This document shows, one piece after another, positions 25,704 through 34,090 of a DNA stretch of 45,890 nucleotides. The stretch comes from Candidatus Brocadiaceae bacterium (GTDB lineage Bacteria > Planctomycetota > Brocadiia > Brocadiales > Brocadiaceae). Each line of letters opens with the position of its first letter. Within the stretch, counting starts at the first letter, position 1. The stretch is from NCBI GenBank assembly GCA_015661205.1, contig JACVXV010000002.1, positions 1 through 45,890 on the forward strand, in the 5' to 3' direction. The translations under genes were made by a program, and so were the position numbers. The notes below the pieces were generated by a model that did no database searches, had not been told where the DNA came from, and saw nothing but the letters and a program-made list of their open reading frames with translations.

Positions 25704-26106
25704 GTACGTTGTCATTGGAGGTATTGCCGCCGTATTGCATGGCGTACCACGCGCGACGTTTGACCTCGACATACTCATTGCAGCCACGCAGGATAACGCG
25801 CGGCGGTTGCTTGACGCATTTTTGGATGCGAAAGTAGGCACGGCGTCGCTTATTTCTGCCGATGAATTGCTTGCCAACGAAATCACCATATTTAAAGATC
25901 GCGTTCGCATTGACGTTCAAACTTCAACTCCAGGGCTTCTTTTCGATGATGCCTGGCAAAATCGGGAAACCATGAATTATAAAGGCCAAAGCTTTTATGT
26001 CGCTTCACGCGATAACCTCATCGCTTCAAAGCGTGCTTCAGGCCGTAAGATAGACATGGAAGATGTACGGTTGCTTGAACTGGGTAATGAGAATGGCAAG
26101 ACCTAA
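25651..26106 (+). CDS. Nucleotidyltransferase-fold protein (AbiEii/DUF6036-like)
   Basis: 151 residues. VKYVVIGGIAAVLHGVPRATFDLDILI carries the GG..HG and the D-x-D (DLD) metal motif of the DNA polymerase beta-like nucleotidyltransferase fold. A third acidic residue is probably in RIDVQTSTPG, and a C-terminal helix (DNLIASKRASGRKIDMEDVRLLE) matches the conserved LIxxKxxxGRxxDxxDV region of these proteins. Relatives include toxins that modify tRNA or proteins and antitoxin-like NTases. It overlaps a 69-residue upstream gene, so a two-component module is likely. Confidence 0.8.
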   Translation: MINRLRDVFASFQKHQVKYVVIGGIAAVLHGVPRATFDLDILIAATQDNARRLLDAFLDAKVGTASLISADELLANEITIFKDRVRIDVQTSTPGLLFDDAWQNRETMNYKGQSFYVASRDNLIASKRASGRKIDMEDVRLLELGNENGKT

Positions 26107-26379
26107 CAAGTCGCTCAAGTTGCGACATGGTAATGTAAAAAGTGGAGGAGTCAAAGTCATGAAGGAAAGCGCACGAGTAGTCGTTTAGCTAAAGAATGTA
26201 CCACGCTTGACACAGCCTTTGAAAAAGTAATGGCGGAGAAAGGTTTGACTGAAGAATTAGGACAAATCATTGAAGGACTAAATGAAATAACAGGGACATA
26301 ATAAACCACTTCATAGGATACGGAGAAACAATCGCCACACCTGTACGTTTTGTGTTATATCATATCAGGAGGGAAAGAC
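26107..26379 (+). other. Gene relics between NTase and small membrane gene
   Basis: 26159-26185 begins like the hicB-like pseudogene at 45345 (GGAGTC, then ATG and codons for KESA), then stops after nine codons. 26171-26302 has an open frame ending SRLAKECTTLDTAFEKVMAEKGLTEELGQ without a start codon. Both look like remnants of small accessory genes. Confidence 0.35.
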
Positions 26380-26534
26380 ATGGACGGAGAGGCAGTTATG
26401 AGAACTGTTTCTATCATTGCAGGTGCGTCGAGCCTTACTTTTGGCGCTGTTTCTGGCGGTTTAGCTCTTTTCGCCAAAGCCAAGGAACTCAGGCGAATCC
26501 AAGCCGAAAAACGTCAACAAGAGATACTTCGTCT

Positions 26535-26683
26535 ACTAGTATAGCGTTTCATTAAAACATTGACATATTATTTGCCATTGAAAACAACATCAATCTGTCT
26601 TACGTGATTTACCTACAAGGCATTAAACTAATTACAATGACACCTTTAACTATGTATATATTTTAATGAAACGTTATACTAGT
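26535..26683. mobile_element. Miniature inverted-repeat element A (149 bases)
   Basis: Ends are 23-base inverted repeats beginning ACTAGTATARCGTTTCATTA with a single mismatch (26535-26557 and 26661-26683). The interior is AT-rich and non-coding. It supplies the stop codon of the split gene. Confidence 0.75.
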
Positions 26684-26789
26684 GCTTAATTGCAATAACA
26701 AGCGATACATGTTATCGCCTTTGGTGACAATAAGTACGGGGATTGTAATTTAAAAACCATATCGCTAATTTATGCAATTAAGCACTAGT
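26678..26789. mobile_element. Miniature inverted-repeat element B (112 bases)
   Basis: Ends are perfect 17-base inverted repeats ACTAGTGCTTAATTGCA (26678-26694 and 26773-26789), with further imperfect pairing to about 30 bases (AGCGATA in both arms). It shares its ACTAGT with the right end of element A, so the two abut or one inserted at the other's end. Confidence 0.75.
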
Positions 26790-26886
26790 ATTCCTGAACA
26801 GATTAGCGGACTGGACAGCAAAGTCACGAGAACTGAAAGAGCTTAAAAAAGAATGTCCATGGTGGACAACCATAGAGAATGATTAG

Positions 26887-27253
26887 GAACTATTATGGCT
26901 TATGTAGAAAGAACCATAATTCTGGCGTGTGCATGATCGAACGAGCCATTGTAATATTGATATTTCAGCATGTCTGATATAGCGAATAAAACGAGCAGCA
27001 ATATCGAAGTAACAATAGAGTCCATGAGGCTATCACAGGTGGCGTTCATTGACGTCTATATTGCCGTTGATTACCCTAAAAAATCTGAGGTTTGAAATGA
27101 AAAAGAATGTAAAAAAACCAAGTTGGCAACAGGGCGCTATCAGGACTTGCAAGGCGTGGAAAGATAAGTAGGGACACGGCGCGCCGTGTCCCTACGTGTG
27201 AATTATGACAAACCGCCAAAAAAGGGTGATTTTGCCGGTCATAAACAGATTAT
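26887..27253. other. Gap with 28-base perfect palindrome
   Basis: No supported gene; a 24-codon frame at 27097 is too weak to call. At 27168-27195 GTAGGGACACGGCG and its exact mirror form a perfect 28-base palindrome between the relics and the convergent end of the PpiD-like gene. It could act as a transcription terminator, though there is no T run. Confidence 0.5.
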
Positions 27254-28966
27254 CTACTGAAACCTCGTATATATCTCCGCGTTCCGACCGACGCCTATCT
27301 GCCATTCAGACATAATAGCCTCTTGTTTTTCAGCTAAATACCGTTTGGTTACGTTGTCTTTGTCACGTTCGAAGGCTATTTTGTCGGCTGGTTTTCGTTC
27401 AAGCAGGTTTACAATGTAACACGCCTTTTCTCCCGTCGTTTCCTGCGCAACGCCGAACTGTCCAGCCTTCAAATCAAATGCCTTTTTGGCCACGTTGGGG
27501 CAATCCTCCTTAAGAGCCTCTATGTAACGGGACTCCTTGTTGAAGATTTTCATAGGACGGGCAAAGTAATCCGTTTCACTGACGGGAAATTGCTTGCCTC
27601 CGCCTTCCGTTTTTAACAGGTTTATGGTCTCGTCAAGGGTCATTGCCTTTGTGCTGCCGGTGATTTTTTCAGCGATCTCCTTTGCCTTCAAAAGTCCCTT
27701 TTCCATCTTTAAGTCGTTTACCACCACGTTCCGAACCTCTTCCAGTGGCGCAGCTTCAGATGGTTTTTTGTCGATAACCTGGAAGACCACCTTCCCTGCC
27801 ACAAAGGCAATGGGGGTGGAAGGCTCGTATACCTCTCTGGAGAACGCGGCCTGAGCCGGATGCTCTGCGCCCGGTAGTACGTCAAGGAAGTCTTTTTCCG
27901 TAAGATATTCGCTGCCGGTGACCTTGCTTTTTGGTATTTCATAAACCAGCTTGTACTTGTTTGCCAGGTCTTTAAAGGATGGCCGCTCTGTTTTGTCCAT
28001 GGCCTCGTAAACTTCTTCATCCATTGTACCGATCACTTCAGACACCTTTTCCGTTGCCTTCTGTCTGCGGAGCGTTGTTTGGATGTCTTCCTTTACTTCG
28101 GCGAGGGGTTTGTAAGAAAGCACCGGTTTATTGTCATCCGCGCCGTCAGCCTTTGCCGCGGGAGGAGGCTCCGGTGCGGCTATTTTATATTGCGCGTCTT
28201 TGTTTTCTTCGTAATATTTCTTTATTTCATCTTCGCTAACGACGGCGAGTTTTGCAAAATCTTCTAAATTTGCCACAACACACTCGATCTTCACCCGATC
28301 AGGAAGTTTATAGCCTGGCTTTCCGGCGTCACGATTATCTTCTTCATTCCTGTGTTTTTCATAAAATGCCCTGATTTCATCTTCCGTCACGTTCACTGAA
28401 TCCACGAAATCCCTGGCTTTTAAGGCAATCGCCTTAATCTTCGCCTGCTCGTTTTCCATGGAATACCTTTGCCATATCTCCTCCGACGTCATTTTTACGG
28501 AAGACCGCATGAAGGAATCCAGTTTCTCAACAAGGAGCGCCTCGCGCAACGTGCGCATGATTTGTTCCTGGTTAAGCCTGAAGTTGTTGCAGAGAAATTG
28601 CACAAGGGTGTTTCTATCGATGTTTGCCGCTTCACCAAACATCTGGAAACCGAGTCGCAGGAAGCCTTCTTCTGCCTCCTGATCCGTCACGGCAATACCC
28701 ATCCGTCCTGCCTCTTCGACAAGCATGAGCTGTTTCCAAACCAGGGAAACAACCGACTGTTGCTCCTGCGGGAAAAACAATCTTTGCCAGCGCCCCAGCA
28801 TATCGGCAAACTCGTTCTGGGTGATTTTCCTTCCCTGTATTTTTCCTATCGGTTTTTGAGGTATCAATTCCATAGCGGAATAGCTGATACCCCATACAAA
28901 CATCGCAAATATCATGACACTGTAAACTATTTTTTGATGCCTTCTGAACCAAGAACTCGAAACCAT
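27254..28966 (-). CDS. PpiD/SurA-type periplasmic folding chaperone
   Basis: 570 residues. A short basic N-terminus and one membrane helix (IVYSVMIFAMFVWGISYSAM) anchor it to the inner membrane, as in PpiD. Then comes a SurA-like N-terminal domain (KIQGRKITQNEFADMLGRW..LVWKQLMLVEEAGRMGIAVTDQEAEEGF, residues about 40-150) and long charged helical segments. The parvulin signature with GG and the conserved histidines is not visible, so it may act only as a chaperone. The C-terminus has KKAFDLKAGQFGVAQETTGEKACYIVNLLERKPAD, which resembles a degenerate parvulin end. GAGGGGAAT precedes the ATG. It diverges from topA across 197 bases. Confidence 0.85.
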   Translation of the reverse strand: MVSSSWFRRHQKIVYSVMIFAMFVWGISYSAMELIPQKPIGKIQGRKITQNEFADMLGRWQRLFFPQEQQSVVSLVWKQLMLVEEAGRMGIAVTDQEAEEGFLRLGFQMFGEAANIDRNTLVQFLCNNFRLNQEQIMRTLREALLVEKLDSFMRSSVKMTSEEIWQRYSMENEQAKIKAIALKARDFVDSVNVTEDEIRAFYEKHRNEEDNRDAGKPGYKLPDRVKIECVVANLEDFAKLAVVSEDEIKKYYEENKDAQYKIAAPEPPPAAKADGADDNKPVLSYKPLAEVKEDIQTTLRRQKATEKVSEVIGTMDEEVYEAMDKTERPSFKDLANKYKLVYEIPKSKVTGSEYLTEKDFLDVLPGAEHPAQAAFSREVYEPSTPIAFVAGKVVFQVIDKKPSEAAPLEEVRNVVVNDLKMEKGLLKAKEIAEKITGSTKAMTLDETINLLKTEGGGKQFPVSETDYFARPMKIFNKESRYIEALKEDCPNVAKKAFDLKAGQFGVAQETTGEKACYIVNLLERKPADKIAFERDKDNVTKRYLAEKQEAIMSEWQIGVGRNAEIYTRFQ

Positions 28967-29094
28967 ATTCCCCTCTTTATCAAATTACGATAAGCCGTTG
29001 CAGCAGTGACGCAGAAAATAATTACAAAAGAAGCATTCTAGCGACATTTATACCAATTATCAAATGGTTTTTTGTTTATGAAACAAAAAAAGTC

Positions 29095-29124
29095 TTGACT
29101 CTCTTTGGCATCATTGCTTACAAT
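29095..29124 (+). promoter_or_regulatory. Sigma70-type promoter of topA
   Basis: TTGACT (29095-29100) and TACAAT (29119-29124) are separated by 18 bases, about 40 bases upstream of the topA start. Confidence 0.6.
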
Positions 29125-29163
29125 TCCAATCTTTCGCCCCTAATACTTTAGGTAACAACACGC

Positions 29164-31458
29164 ATGGCTAAAGCAAAAAAGAATCTGGTAATAGTAGAAT
29201 CGCCCGCTAAAGCAAAGACAATCGGTAAGTATCTCGGCCCAACGTTTACTGTCCGATCGTCAATGGGACACATTCGGGACTTGCCGGAAAAGAAACTATC
29301 CGTCGATGTTGAAAACAATTTCACGCCTGAATATAAAGTAATTCCCAGCAGGAAAAAACTGGTTTCTGAATTGTTGGCAGACGCAAAGAAGGCTGACGCC
29401 ATTTATCTCGCATCCGATCTTGACCGTGAAGGGGAAGCGATTGCATGGCATCTTTCTCAGGCGCTTGAAATACCGGAGGAAAAGACCTATCGTGTTACCT
29501 TTAATGAGATTACCAAGGATGCGATTGTAGAGGCATTCAAGCATCCCAGCCCCATAAATATGGCAAAGGTCAACGCCCAGCAGGCGCGGAGGATTCTTGA
29601 CCGCATCGTGGGATACCAAATAAGCCCACTCCTTTGGAAAAAGATTACAAAAGGTCTCAGCGCGGGGCGAGTCCAGTCCGTTGCCGTACGCCTTATTGTA
29701 GACCGCGAGAAGGAAATTGGTGCGTTTAAGCCGCAGGAATATTGGAAGATCACTGCAGATTTAACGACGGATTTGTCTGAATCGCCGGCGGAAAAGAAAA
29801 GCTTTAAGGCTCTTTTGCACAAACAAGATGATGAGACTATCGAGGTAAAAAATGAGCAGCAAGCAAAGGACATCGTCGGTGAACTCCAAATAGCAGTCCA
29901 CGTTGTCTCCAATATAAAGAAACAAACAAAGCGTAATAACGCGCCTCCCCCTTTCACGACCAGCCTTTTACAACAACAGGCCTCTACGCGCCTGCAATTC
30001 AGCGCAAAGAAGACCATGCTCATCGCCCAGCAGCTTTACGAAGGTGTCGATGTGGGGAGTGAAGGATCCGTGGGTCTTATTACCTATATGAGGACGGACT
30101 CTTTTCACGTTTCGGAACAGGCGCTGACCACTGCACGGAAATATATTGTAAGCGCGTATGGCGATAATTACCTCCCGGAGAAACCCAACATGCACGCGTC
30201 TGACAAGAAGGGGACGCAGGGCGCGCACGAGGCCGTTCGCCCGACGAGCACAGACTATGCGCCGGAGAAGGTGAAGGATCATTTAACGAAGGACCAATAC
30301 AAGCTGTACGAGTTGATATGGAACCGCTTTATTGCCAGCCAGATGAAACCCGCCCTCTACGCCGTTACGGAGGCGGAAATCGGCGCCGGAAGATATATGC
30401 TTAAGGCCAGAGGCAGGGAACTGTTGTTCGACGGCCATACGGTCATTTCGGGACACGATATGGATAAGGATGAGCAAATCCTTCCGCCTTTGGAGCAGGC
30501 TCAGCCGCTTAAGCTGTTGGAATTAGCGCCCACCCAGCACTTTACCCAACCGCCGCCGCGTTTTAGTGAGGCGTCACTCGTTAAAACACTGGAGAAAATG
30601 GGCATCGGACGTCCCAGCACGTATGCGTCGATTATTTCTACTATCCAGGACAGGGGTTATGTTAAACAAGAAAAACGCGCCTTTTATGCAACGGAATTAG
30701 GCATCCTGGTCACGGAAAAGCTTGTCGATCACTTTGCAAAAATAATGGACGTCAAGTTTACCTCACACATGGAGGATGAACTGGATAAGATTGAAGATAA
30801 AAAGGTCGAATGGATTGACGTGCTGCGGGACTTTTACGGGCCGTTTAAGGCCGACCTGGAACGGGCAACGGGTGAGATGAAGAGCGTGAAAGGCGCGCCT
30901 GAAGATAGCGGGCAGAAATGCACTGTTTGCGGGCAGCCTATGGTCATCCGATGGGGAAGGCACGGTAAGTTTTTAGGTTGTTCTGCCTTTCCCAACTGTA
31001 AAACCACGCTTCCGCTGGGAGAAACGGGTGAGGTTCTTCCTCCCGAAACTACCGAGCAGAAGTGTGAGAAGTGTGGTAGCGCAATGGTGGTTAAGACCGG
31101 TCGCCACGGGAAATTCCTGGCATGTTCCGCATACCCCAACTGTAAAAGCACAAAATCACTTGCGGGCGATAGCGTCAAGTCTGAACCCACCGACGAAAAG
31201 TGTGAGAAGTGCGGTAGCGCGATGGTTATCCGTATCAGCAAAAAAGGCAGGTTTATGGGCTGTTCCGCCTATCCGAAATGCAGAAACCTCAAACCCCTTC
31301 CTACCGGTGTAAAATGCCCGAAAGAAGGCTGCGATGGAGACCTGATACGTCGCCGCTCGAAAAAGGGCGGGGTGTTTTTCGGATGCAGTAAGTATCCTGA
31401 CTGCGACTATATCACCAATGAACTGCCGGACGCCGCGAGTACCCCGAAGGAAGAGTAG
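29164..31458 (+). CDS. topA: DNA topoisomerase I (type IA)
   Basis: Relaxes negative supercoils by single-strand passage. 764 residues. The Toprim domain starts KNLVIVESPAKAKTIGKYLG and includes YLASDLDREGEAIAWHL with the DxD acids. The active-site Tyr308 is in GLITYMRTDSFHV. EKMGIGRPSTYASII follows at about 480. The C-terminus has four tandem zinc ribbons, each with two Cys pairs: CTVC..CSAFPNC, CEKC..CSAYPNC, CEKC..CSAYPKC and CPKEGC..CSKYPDC. All catalytic parts are intact. The gene is transcribed alone from its own promoter. Confidence 0.97.
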   Translation: MAKAKKNLVIVESPAKAKTIGKYLGPTFTVRSSMGHIRDLPEKKLSVDVENNFTPEYKVIPSRKKLVSELLADAKKADAIYLASDLDREGEAIAWHLSQALEIPEEKTYRVTFNEITKDAIVEAFKHPSPINMAKVNAQQARRILDRIVGYQISPLLWKKITKGLSAGRVQSVAVRLIVDREKEIGAFKPQEYWKITADLTTDLSESPAEKKSFKALLHKQDDETIEVKNEQQAKDIVGELQIAVHVVSNIKKQTKRNNAPPPFTTSLLQQQASTRLQFSAKKTMLIAQQLYEGVDVGSEGSVGLITYMRTDSFHVSEQALTTARKYIVSAYGDNYLPEKPNMHASDKKGTQGAHEAVRPTSTDYAPEKVKDHLTKDQYKLYELIWNRFIASQMKPALYAVTEAEIGAGRYMLKARGRELLFDGHTVISGHDMDKDEQILPPLEQAQPLKLLELAPTQHFTQPPPRFSEASLVKTLEKMGIGRPSTYASIISTIQDRGYVKQEKRAFYATELGILVTEKLVDHFAKIMDVKFTSHMEDELDKIEDKKVEWIDVLRDFYGPFKADLERATGEMKSVKGAPEDSGQKCTVCGQPMVIRWGRHGKFLGCSAFPNCKTTLPLGETGEVLPPETTEQKCEKCGSAMVVKTGRHGKFLACSAYPNCKSTKSLAGDSVKSEPTDEKCEKCGSAMVIRISKKGRFMGCSAYPKCRNLKPLPTGVKCPKEGCDGDLIRRRSKKGGVFFGCSKYPDCDYITNELPDAASTPKEE

Positions 31459-31492
31459 GGGCTTAAGTGAAGAGGTGAAGGGGGAGCAGGGG

Positions 31493-31800
31493 CATAGGTG
31501 TTAAGGTGCTATAAGCACAAAATCGAATATCGAACAAGGAATAACGAATGTCGAATGATAAACTATCTTTCCCCGATAACCGTCAATAAATGCTAATAAA
31601 CCCGAAGCAAAGACAAGGGTTAGCGTTTAGTCATGATTTGTGTAGTGAAACAGCGCTCCGTATCGATACTTCATAATTCGAAATTCCTTGTTCGATATTC
31701 GTAATTCAATACACGATTAAAACAGCGCTGAGACGCCGGCGATTTCACCACTTCACTCCCTCGACTCGTTCGGGTTGTGTTTCTTAACTTAACGTCTATG
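31493..31800. mobile_element. MITE-like element, inverted copy 2
   Basis: The reverse complement of this stretch matches 19561-19905 along its whole length. It shares the TTAAGTTAAGAAACACAACC end, GAGGGAGTGAAGTG, the ATTACGAATATCGAACAAGG block, GACTAAACGCTAA and GGTTATCGGGGAAA. It starts CATAGGTGTTAAG and ends CTTAACTTAACGTCTATG. A clear target duplication is not seen here. It lies between topA and the dinD relic. Confidence 0.7.
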
Positions 31801-31997
31801 GAGTAGGCGTGCGTTGCCTCTGTTCCCGTGCGTGCTTAGTAGCGCATGGCTGCCAGCCTGCGTGTATTCGCTTGCCGGTAACAATTTCGTTAATATCCGG
31901 CACAGCCGCTCAAAACAACCATTAACTGTTTGTATCTCTTTTGCCTCTTTTAACATCGCCGAACCAGGCATTGTTTGGTGGATATTCCACCATTCAG

Positions 31998-32228
31998 ATG
32001 AAGAAGAAGCTATCCGTTCCCGATAACCGGCCACTGGCGGATTTCCTGCCCACGCTGACGATTAAGGCCAAAGATTTTGCAGCCGAACTTAACAGCCATA
32101 ACGTAATTGAAAAAGATTTGTCGGGTGAAAAAGCCATCTCCATTGAGCATGTCGAACACAACCGCGCTGTCCGAAAAATAAGGAAAATTCTATCTCCGGC
32201 GGGTTCAGGCTTGCAACATGAACCCTGA
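31998..32228 (+). pseudogene. dinD remnant (C-terminal part)
   Basis: The frame KLSVPDNRPLADFLPTLTIKAKDFAAELNSHNVIEKDLSGEKAISIEHVEHNRAVRKI matches, from memory, the C-terminal third of DNA-damage-inducible protein D (VPDNRPLADFLPTITIKAKDFA.. pattern). DinD is an SOS protein that modulates RecA filaments in E. coli. The N-terminal two thirds are absent: the sequence upstream is unrelated and then a MITE-like element. The normal lysine-rich tail is replaced by SPAGSGLQHEP. It is therefore a relic even though an ATG happens to precede it. Confidence 0.65.
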
Positions 32229-32336
32229 TTTTGATAGCATATATGCATCGTGTCGTTGATAATGCTCTCAAAAAATAATGGTAGGGTTTTAAATATTCGC
32301 TAAGTTGTTACCAAAATCAATCTACAGGGAGAAACA

Positions 32337-32699
32337 ATGCTGAGGGAGATGTGCAAATCCAAAATTCACGCTGCAACAGTTACCGAAACCAACCTGAGCT
32401 ATAATGGCAGCATAACCATAGACAAGGCGCTTCTTGAAAGGGTAGACATCCTGCCCTTCGAGCGGGTACAGGTTCTCAACGTTAACAATGGGTCACGGGT
32501 GGAGACTTATGTTATTGAGGGGGAACCAAATTCCGGCGTTATATGCTTAAATGGCGCGGCAGCCCGCTGGGCACAGCCGGGCGACAAGGTTATTATCATT
32601 TCGTATTGCTTGATGGAAGACTCGAGCGCAAAGTCATGGAAGCCGAAGATTATCCTCGTGGACGGAACCAACAAGTTTGATAAGAGTCTCCCGGTATGA
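32337..32699 (+). CDS. panD: Aspartate 1-decarboxylase
   Basis: Makes beta-alanine from aspartate for pantothenate and CoA. The 120-residue proenzyme has the self-cleavage site Gly24-Ser25 in SYNGSITID, which creates the pyruvoyl group. [40 protein letters not shown] matches the core of the family. A GGGAGAAAC site precedes the ATG. The stop codon overlaps the start of lgt by four bases (ATGA), so the two are translationally coupled. Confidence 0.96.
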   Translation: MLREMCKSKIHAATVTETNLSYNGSITIDKALLERVDILPFERVQVLNVNNGSRVETYVIEGEPNSGVICLNGAAARWAQPGDKVIIISYCLMEDSSAKSWKPKIILVDGTNKFDKSLPV

Positions 32700-33556
32700 G
32701 AAGGATTTTATTCGAAATACCCTTGCCTTTTTTCCAGAAACACATCCCTATTTATGCTTACGGTTTCATGCTCATGGTTGCCTTTCTGGTGGCCATTGCC
32801 GTTGCGCGTTGGCGTGCAAGGAAGGAAGGCATCGATCCGGCCAAGGTTACCGACGTCGGCATTTATCTCGTCTGCGCCGGCATTGTAGGGGCAAGAATCT
32901 TTTTTGTTATCCAGTTTTTTGATGACTACAAAAACAACCTCTTCAGTATCTTTAAGGTTTACGAAGGTGGACTGGTTTACTACGGAGGATTATTTGCCGG
33001 CGCCCTGACGTTGTTTGTGTATGTGAGGAAGCACCGCCTGCCGGTTTTGAAACTGTTTGATATCGTCGCCCCATCCATTGCATTAGGGCTTGGCATCGGC
33101 CGTATCGGGTGCTTCCTGAACGGATGCTGTTTCGGGAAGCTGGCACCCCATATTCCATGGGCTGTTCAATTCCCAAGGACGATAGATAAAGCGGGTATGA
33201 TTGACGGCAGCCCGGCGTTTCTTCATCATTATGAACTTGGACTCGTGCGCCTGTCTGACACCCATGCCCTCCTAATTCATCCCACACAGTTGTATTCTTT
33301 TCTCGCGGACGTCGTCCTCTTCTTTCTCTTGAACGCTTTTTTTAAGTATCGGAAAAAGGATGGGGAGGTTCTCCTCCTTTTGGGAATTCTTTACCCCATC
33401 ATAAGATACTCCATGGAATTGCTGCGAAACGATACGCCGCTCTTCTTTAGCTTTTTTACCGTAGCCCAAATCATCAGTATTTTGGTATTCATTGTCTCGG
33501 TAACTCTTTTTGTTGTTCTCAGATGGAGAATGGCAAAAAACAATCCATCTGCATAG
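32696..33556 (+). CDS. lgt: Prolipoprotein diacylglyceryl transferase
   Basis: Inner-membrane enzyme transferring diacylglycerol from phosphatidylglycerol to the lipobox cysteine of prolipoproteins. 286 residues with about seven hydrophobic segments. Visible motifs are [35 protein letters not shown] and the signature [13 protein letters not shown] at 135-147, with [18 protein letters not shown] in the second half. The start codon overlaps the panD stop. An insert of about 30 residues after the signature ([21 protein letters not shown]) appears in many environmental homologues. Confidence 0.96.
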   Translation: MRRILFEIPLPFFQKHIPIYAYGFMLMVAFLVAIAVARWRARKEGIDPAKVTDVGIYLVCAGIVGARIFFVIQFFDDYKNNLFSIFKVYEGGLVYYGGLFAGALTLFVYVRKHRLPVLKLFDIVAPSIALGLGIGRIGCFLNGCCFGKLAPHIPWAVQFPRTIDKAGMIDGSPAFLHHYELGLVRLSDTHALLIHPTQLYSFLADVVLFFLLNAFFKYRKKDGEVLLLLGILYPIIRYSMELLRNDTPLFFSFFTVAQIISILVFIVSVTLFVVLRWRMAKNNPSA

Positions 33557-33823
33557 TAGCAGTAGGGCGACCCTTTAGGGTTGCAACCCCTGGGTCGTAT
33601 TTAGACAGTTGCAAGGCTAAAGCCTTGCCCTACGTATAAACAGCTAAAAGCCGCCGAATGCCTAATTTAACGGACAGGAAATCCGATGCAATCTTGTAGC
33701 GCGGGGGTTCATCCCCCGCTGGGTGTGCATACCCAATCCCATTGCCGACCATGAAGGTCGGCGCTACACAAACGCCGTCGCCGTAGGCGACATAATTTAC
33801 CAGTTTTTATCAAAAAAATGTTG
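33557..33823. repeat. Gap with inverted 70-base unit and cloverleaf-like repeat copy 2
   Basis: 33557-33635 is the inverted counterpart of 22672-22742. A GCCGCCGAATGCCTAATTTAAC module lies at 33651-33672. 33693-33800 repeats 16174-16283 in direct orientation at roughly 90 percent identity by eye, including the GCGGGGG-TTCAT-CCCCCGC arm, the CCGACCATGAAGGTCGG hairpin and GTCGCCGTAGGCGAC. Confidence 0.7.
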
Positions 33824-34090
33824 TTACCCTGCCGTTTCTATGGAGTGAAGCGTCCATAAAAGGGTGTCGGCATTGTAGGACAGGGAAAAAAGGGTTGCAC
33901 CATCAGTAACCGCAAAATAGTGGATTACCGCCTTTCCTATCCGTTCTGTCCAAATATAGGTAATTTCCTGAACGGCGTACTTTCTGCCGCTCCACACAAA
34001 CCAGACGGGTTTGAGTTTTTTCTTGTTATCGCCAAAAATGGCGCCAACCTTGATGGATTCGTTTATTTCTGTAATCATAAAATGGCTCAC
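33824..34090 (-). CDS. Small protein co-encoded with lexA (DUF6504-like)
   Basis: 88 residues. VWFVWSGRKYAVQEITYIWTERIGKAVIHYFAVTDGATLFSLSYNADTLLWTLHSIE shows the W-x-G-x-Y-x-V-x-E-x-x-x-x-W pattern and a final beta strand ending in W-x-L. This resembles small beta proteins (DUF6504-type) found beside lexA/imuA in other bacteria. The start overlaps the lexA stop by four bases, so it is in the SOS-regulated unit. Family assignment is tentative; linkage to lexA is clear. Met5 is an alternative start. Confidence 0.65.
   Translation of the reverse strand: MSHFMITEINESIKVGAIFGDNKKKLKPVWFVWSGRKYAVQEITYIWTERIGKAVIHYFAVTDGATLFSLSYNADTLLWTLHSIETAG

Larger units (their letters stand above)
26380..26886 (+). 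pseudogene. Small membrane protein gene split by nested miniature elements
   Basis: AGGAGGG lies 7 bases before ATG 26380. The 5' part encodes one hydrophobic helix (SIIAGASSLTFGAVSGGLALFA) and a charged amphipathic helix (KAKELRRIQAEKRQQEILRLLV), then stops at TAG 26542-26544 inside an inserted element. On the far side, from CTA GTA at 26785-26790, the same reading continues without a stop to 26886 (FLNRLADWTAKSRELKELKK, ending in IEND). Joining at the duplicated CTAGTA gives an 85-residue protein with one membrane helix and a long helical tail. No family is recognised. The truncated 54-residue form may still be made. Confidence 0.65.

Noticed and set aside
27097-27171. 24-codon lysine-rich frame
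   Set aside because: Too short, without a convincing ribosome binding site, and it runs into the 28-base palindrome.
32337-33556. panD-lgt as a gene fusion
   Set aside because: The genes overlap only by ATGA in different frames; each has its own start and complete domains.
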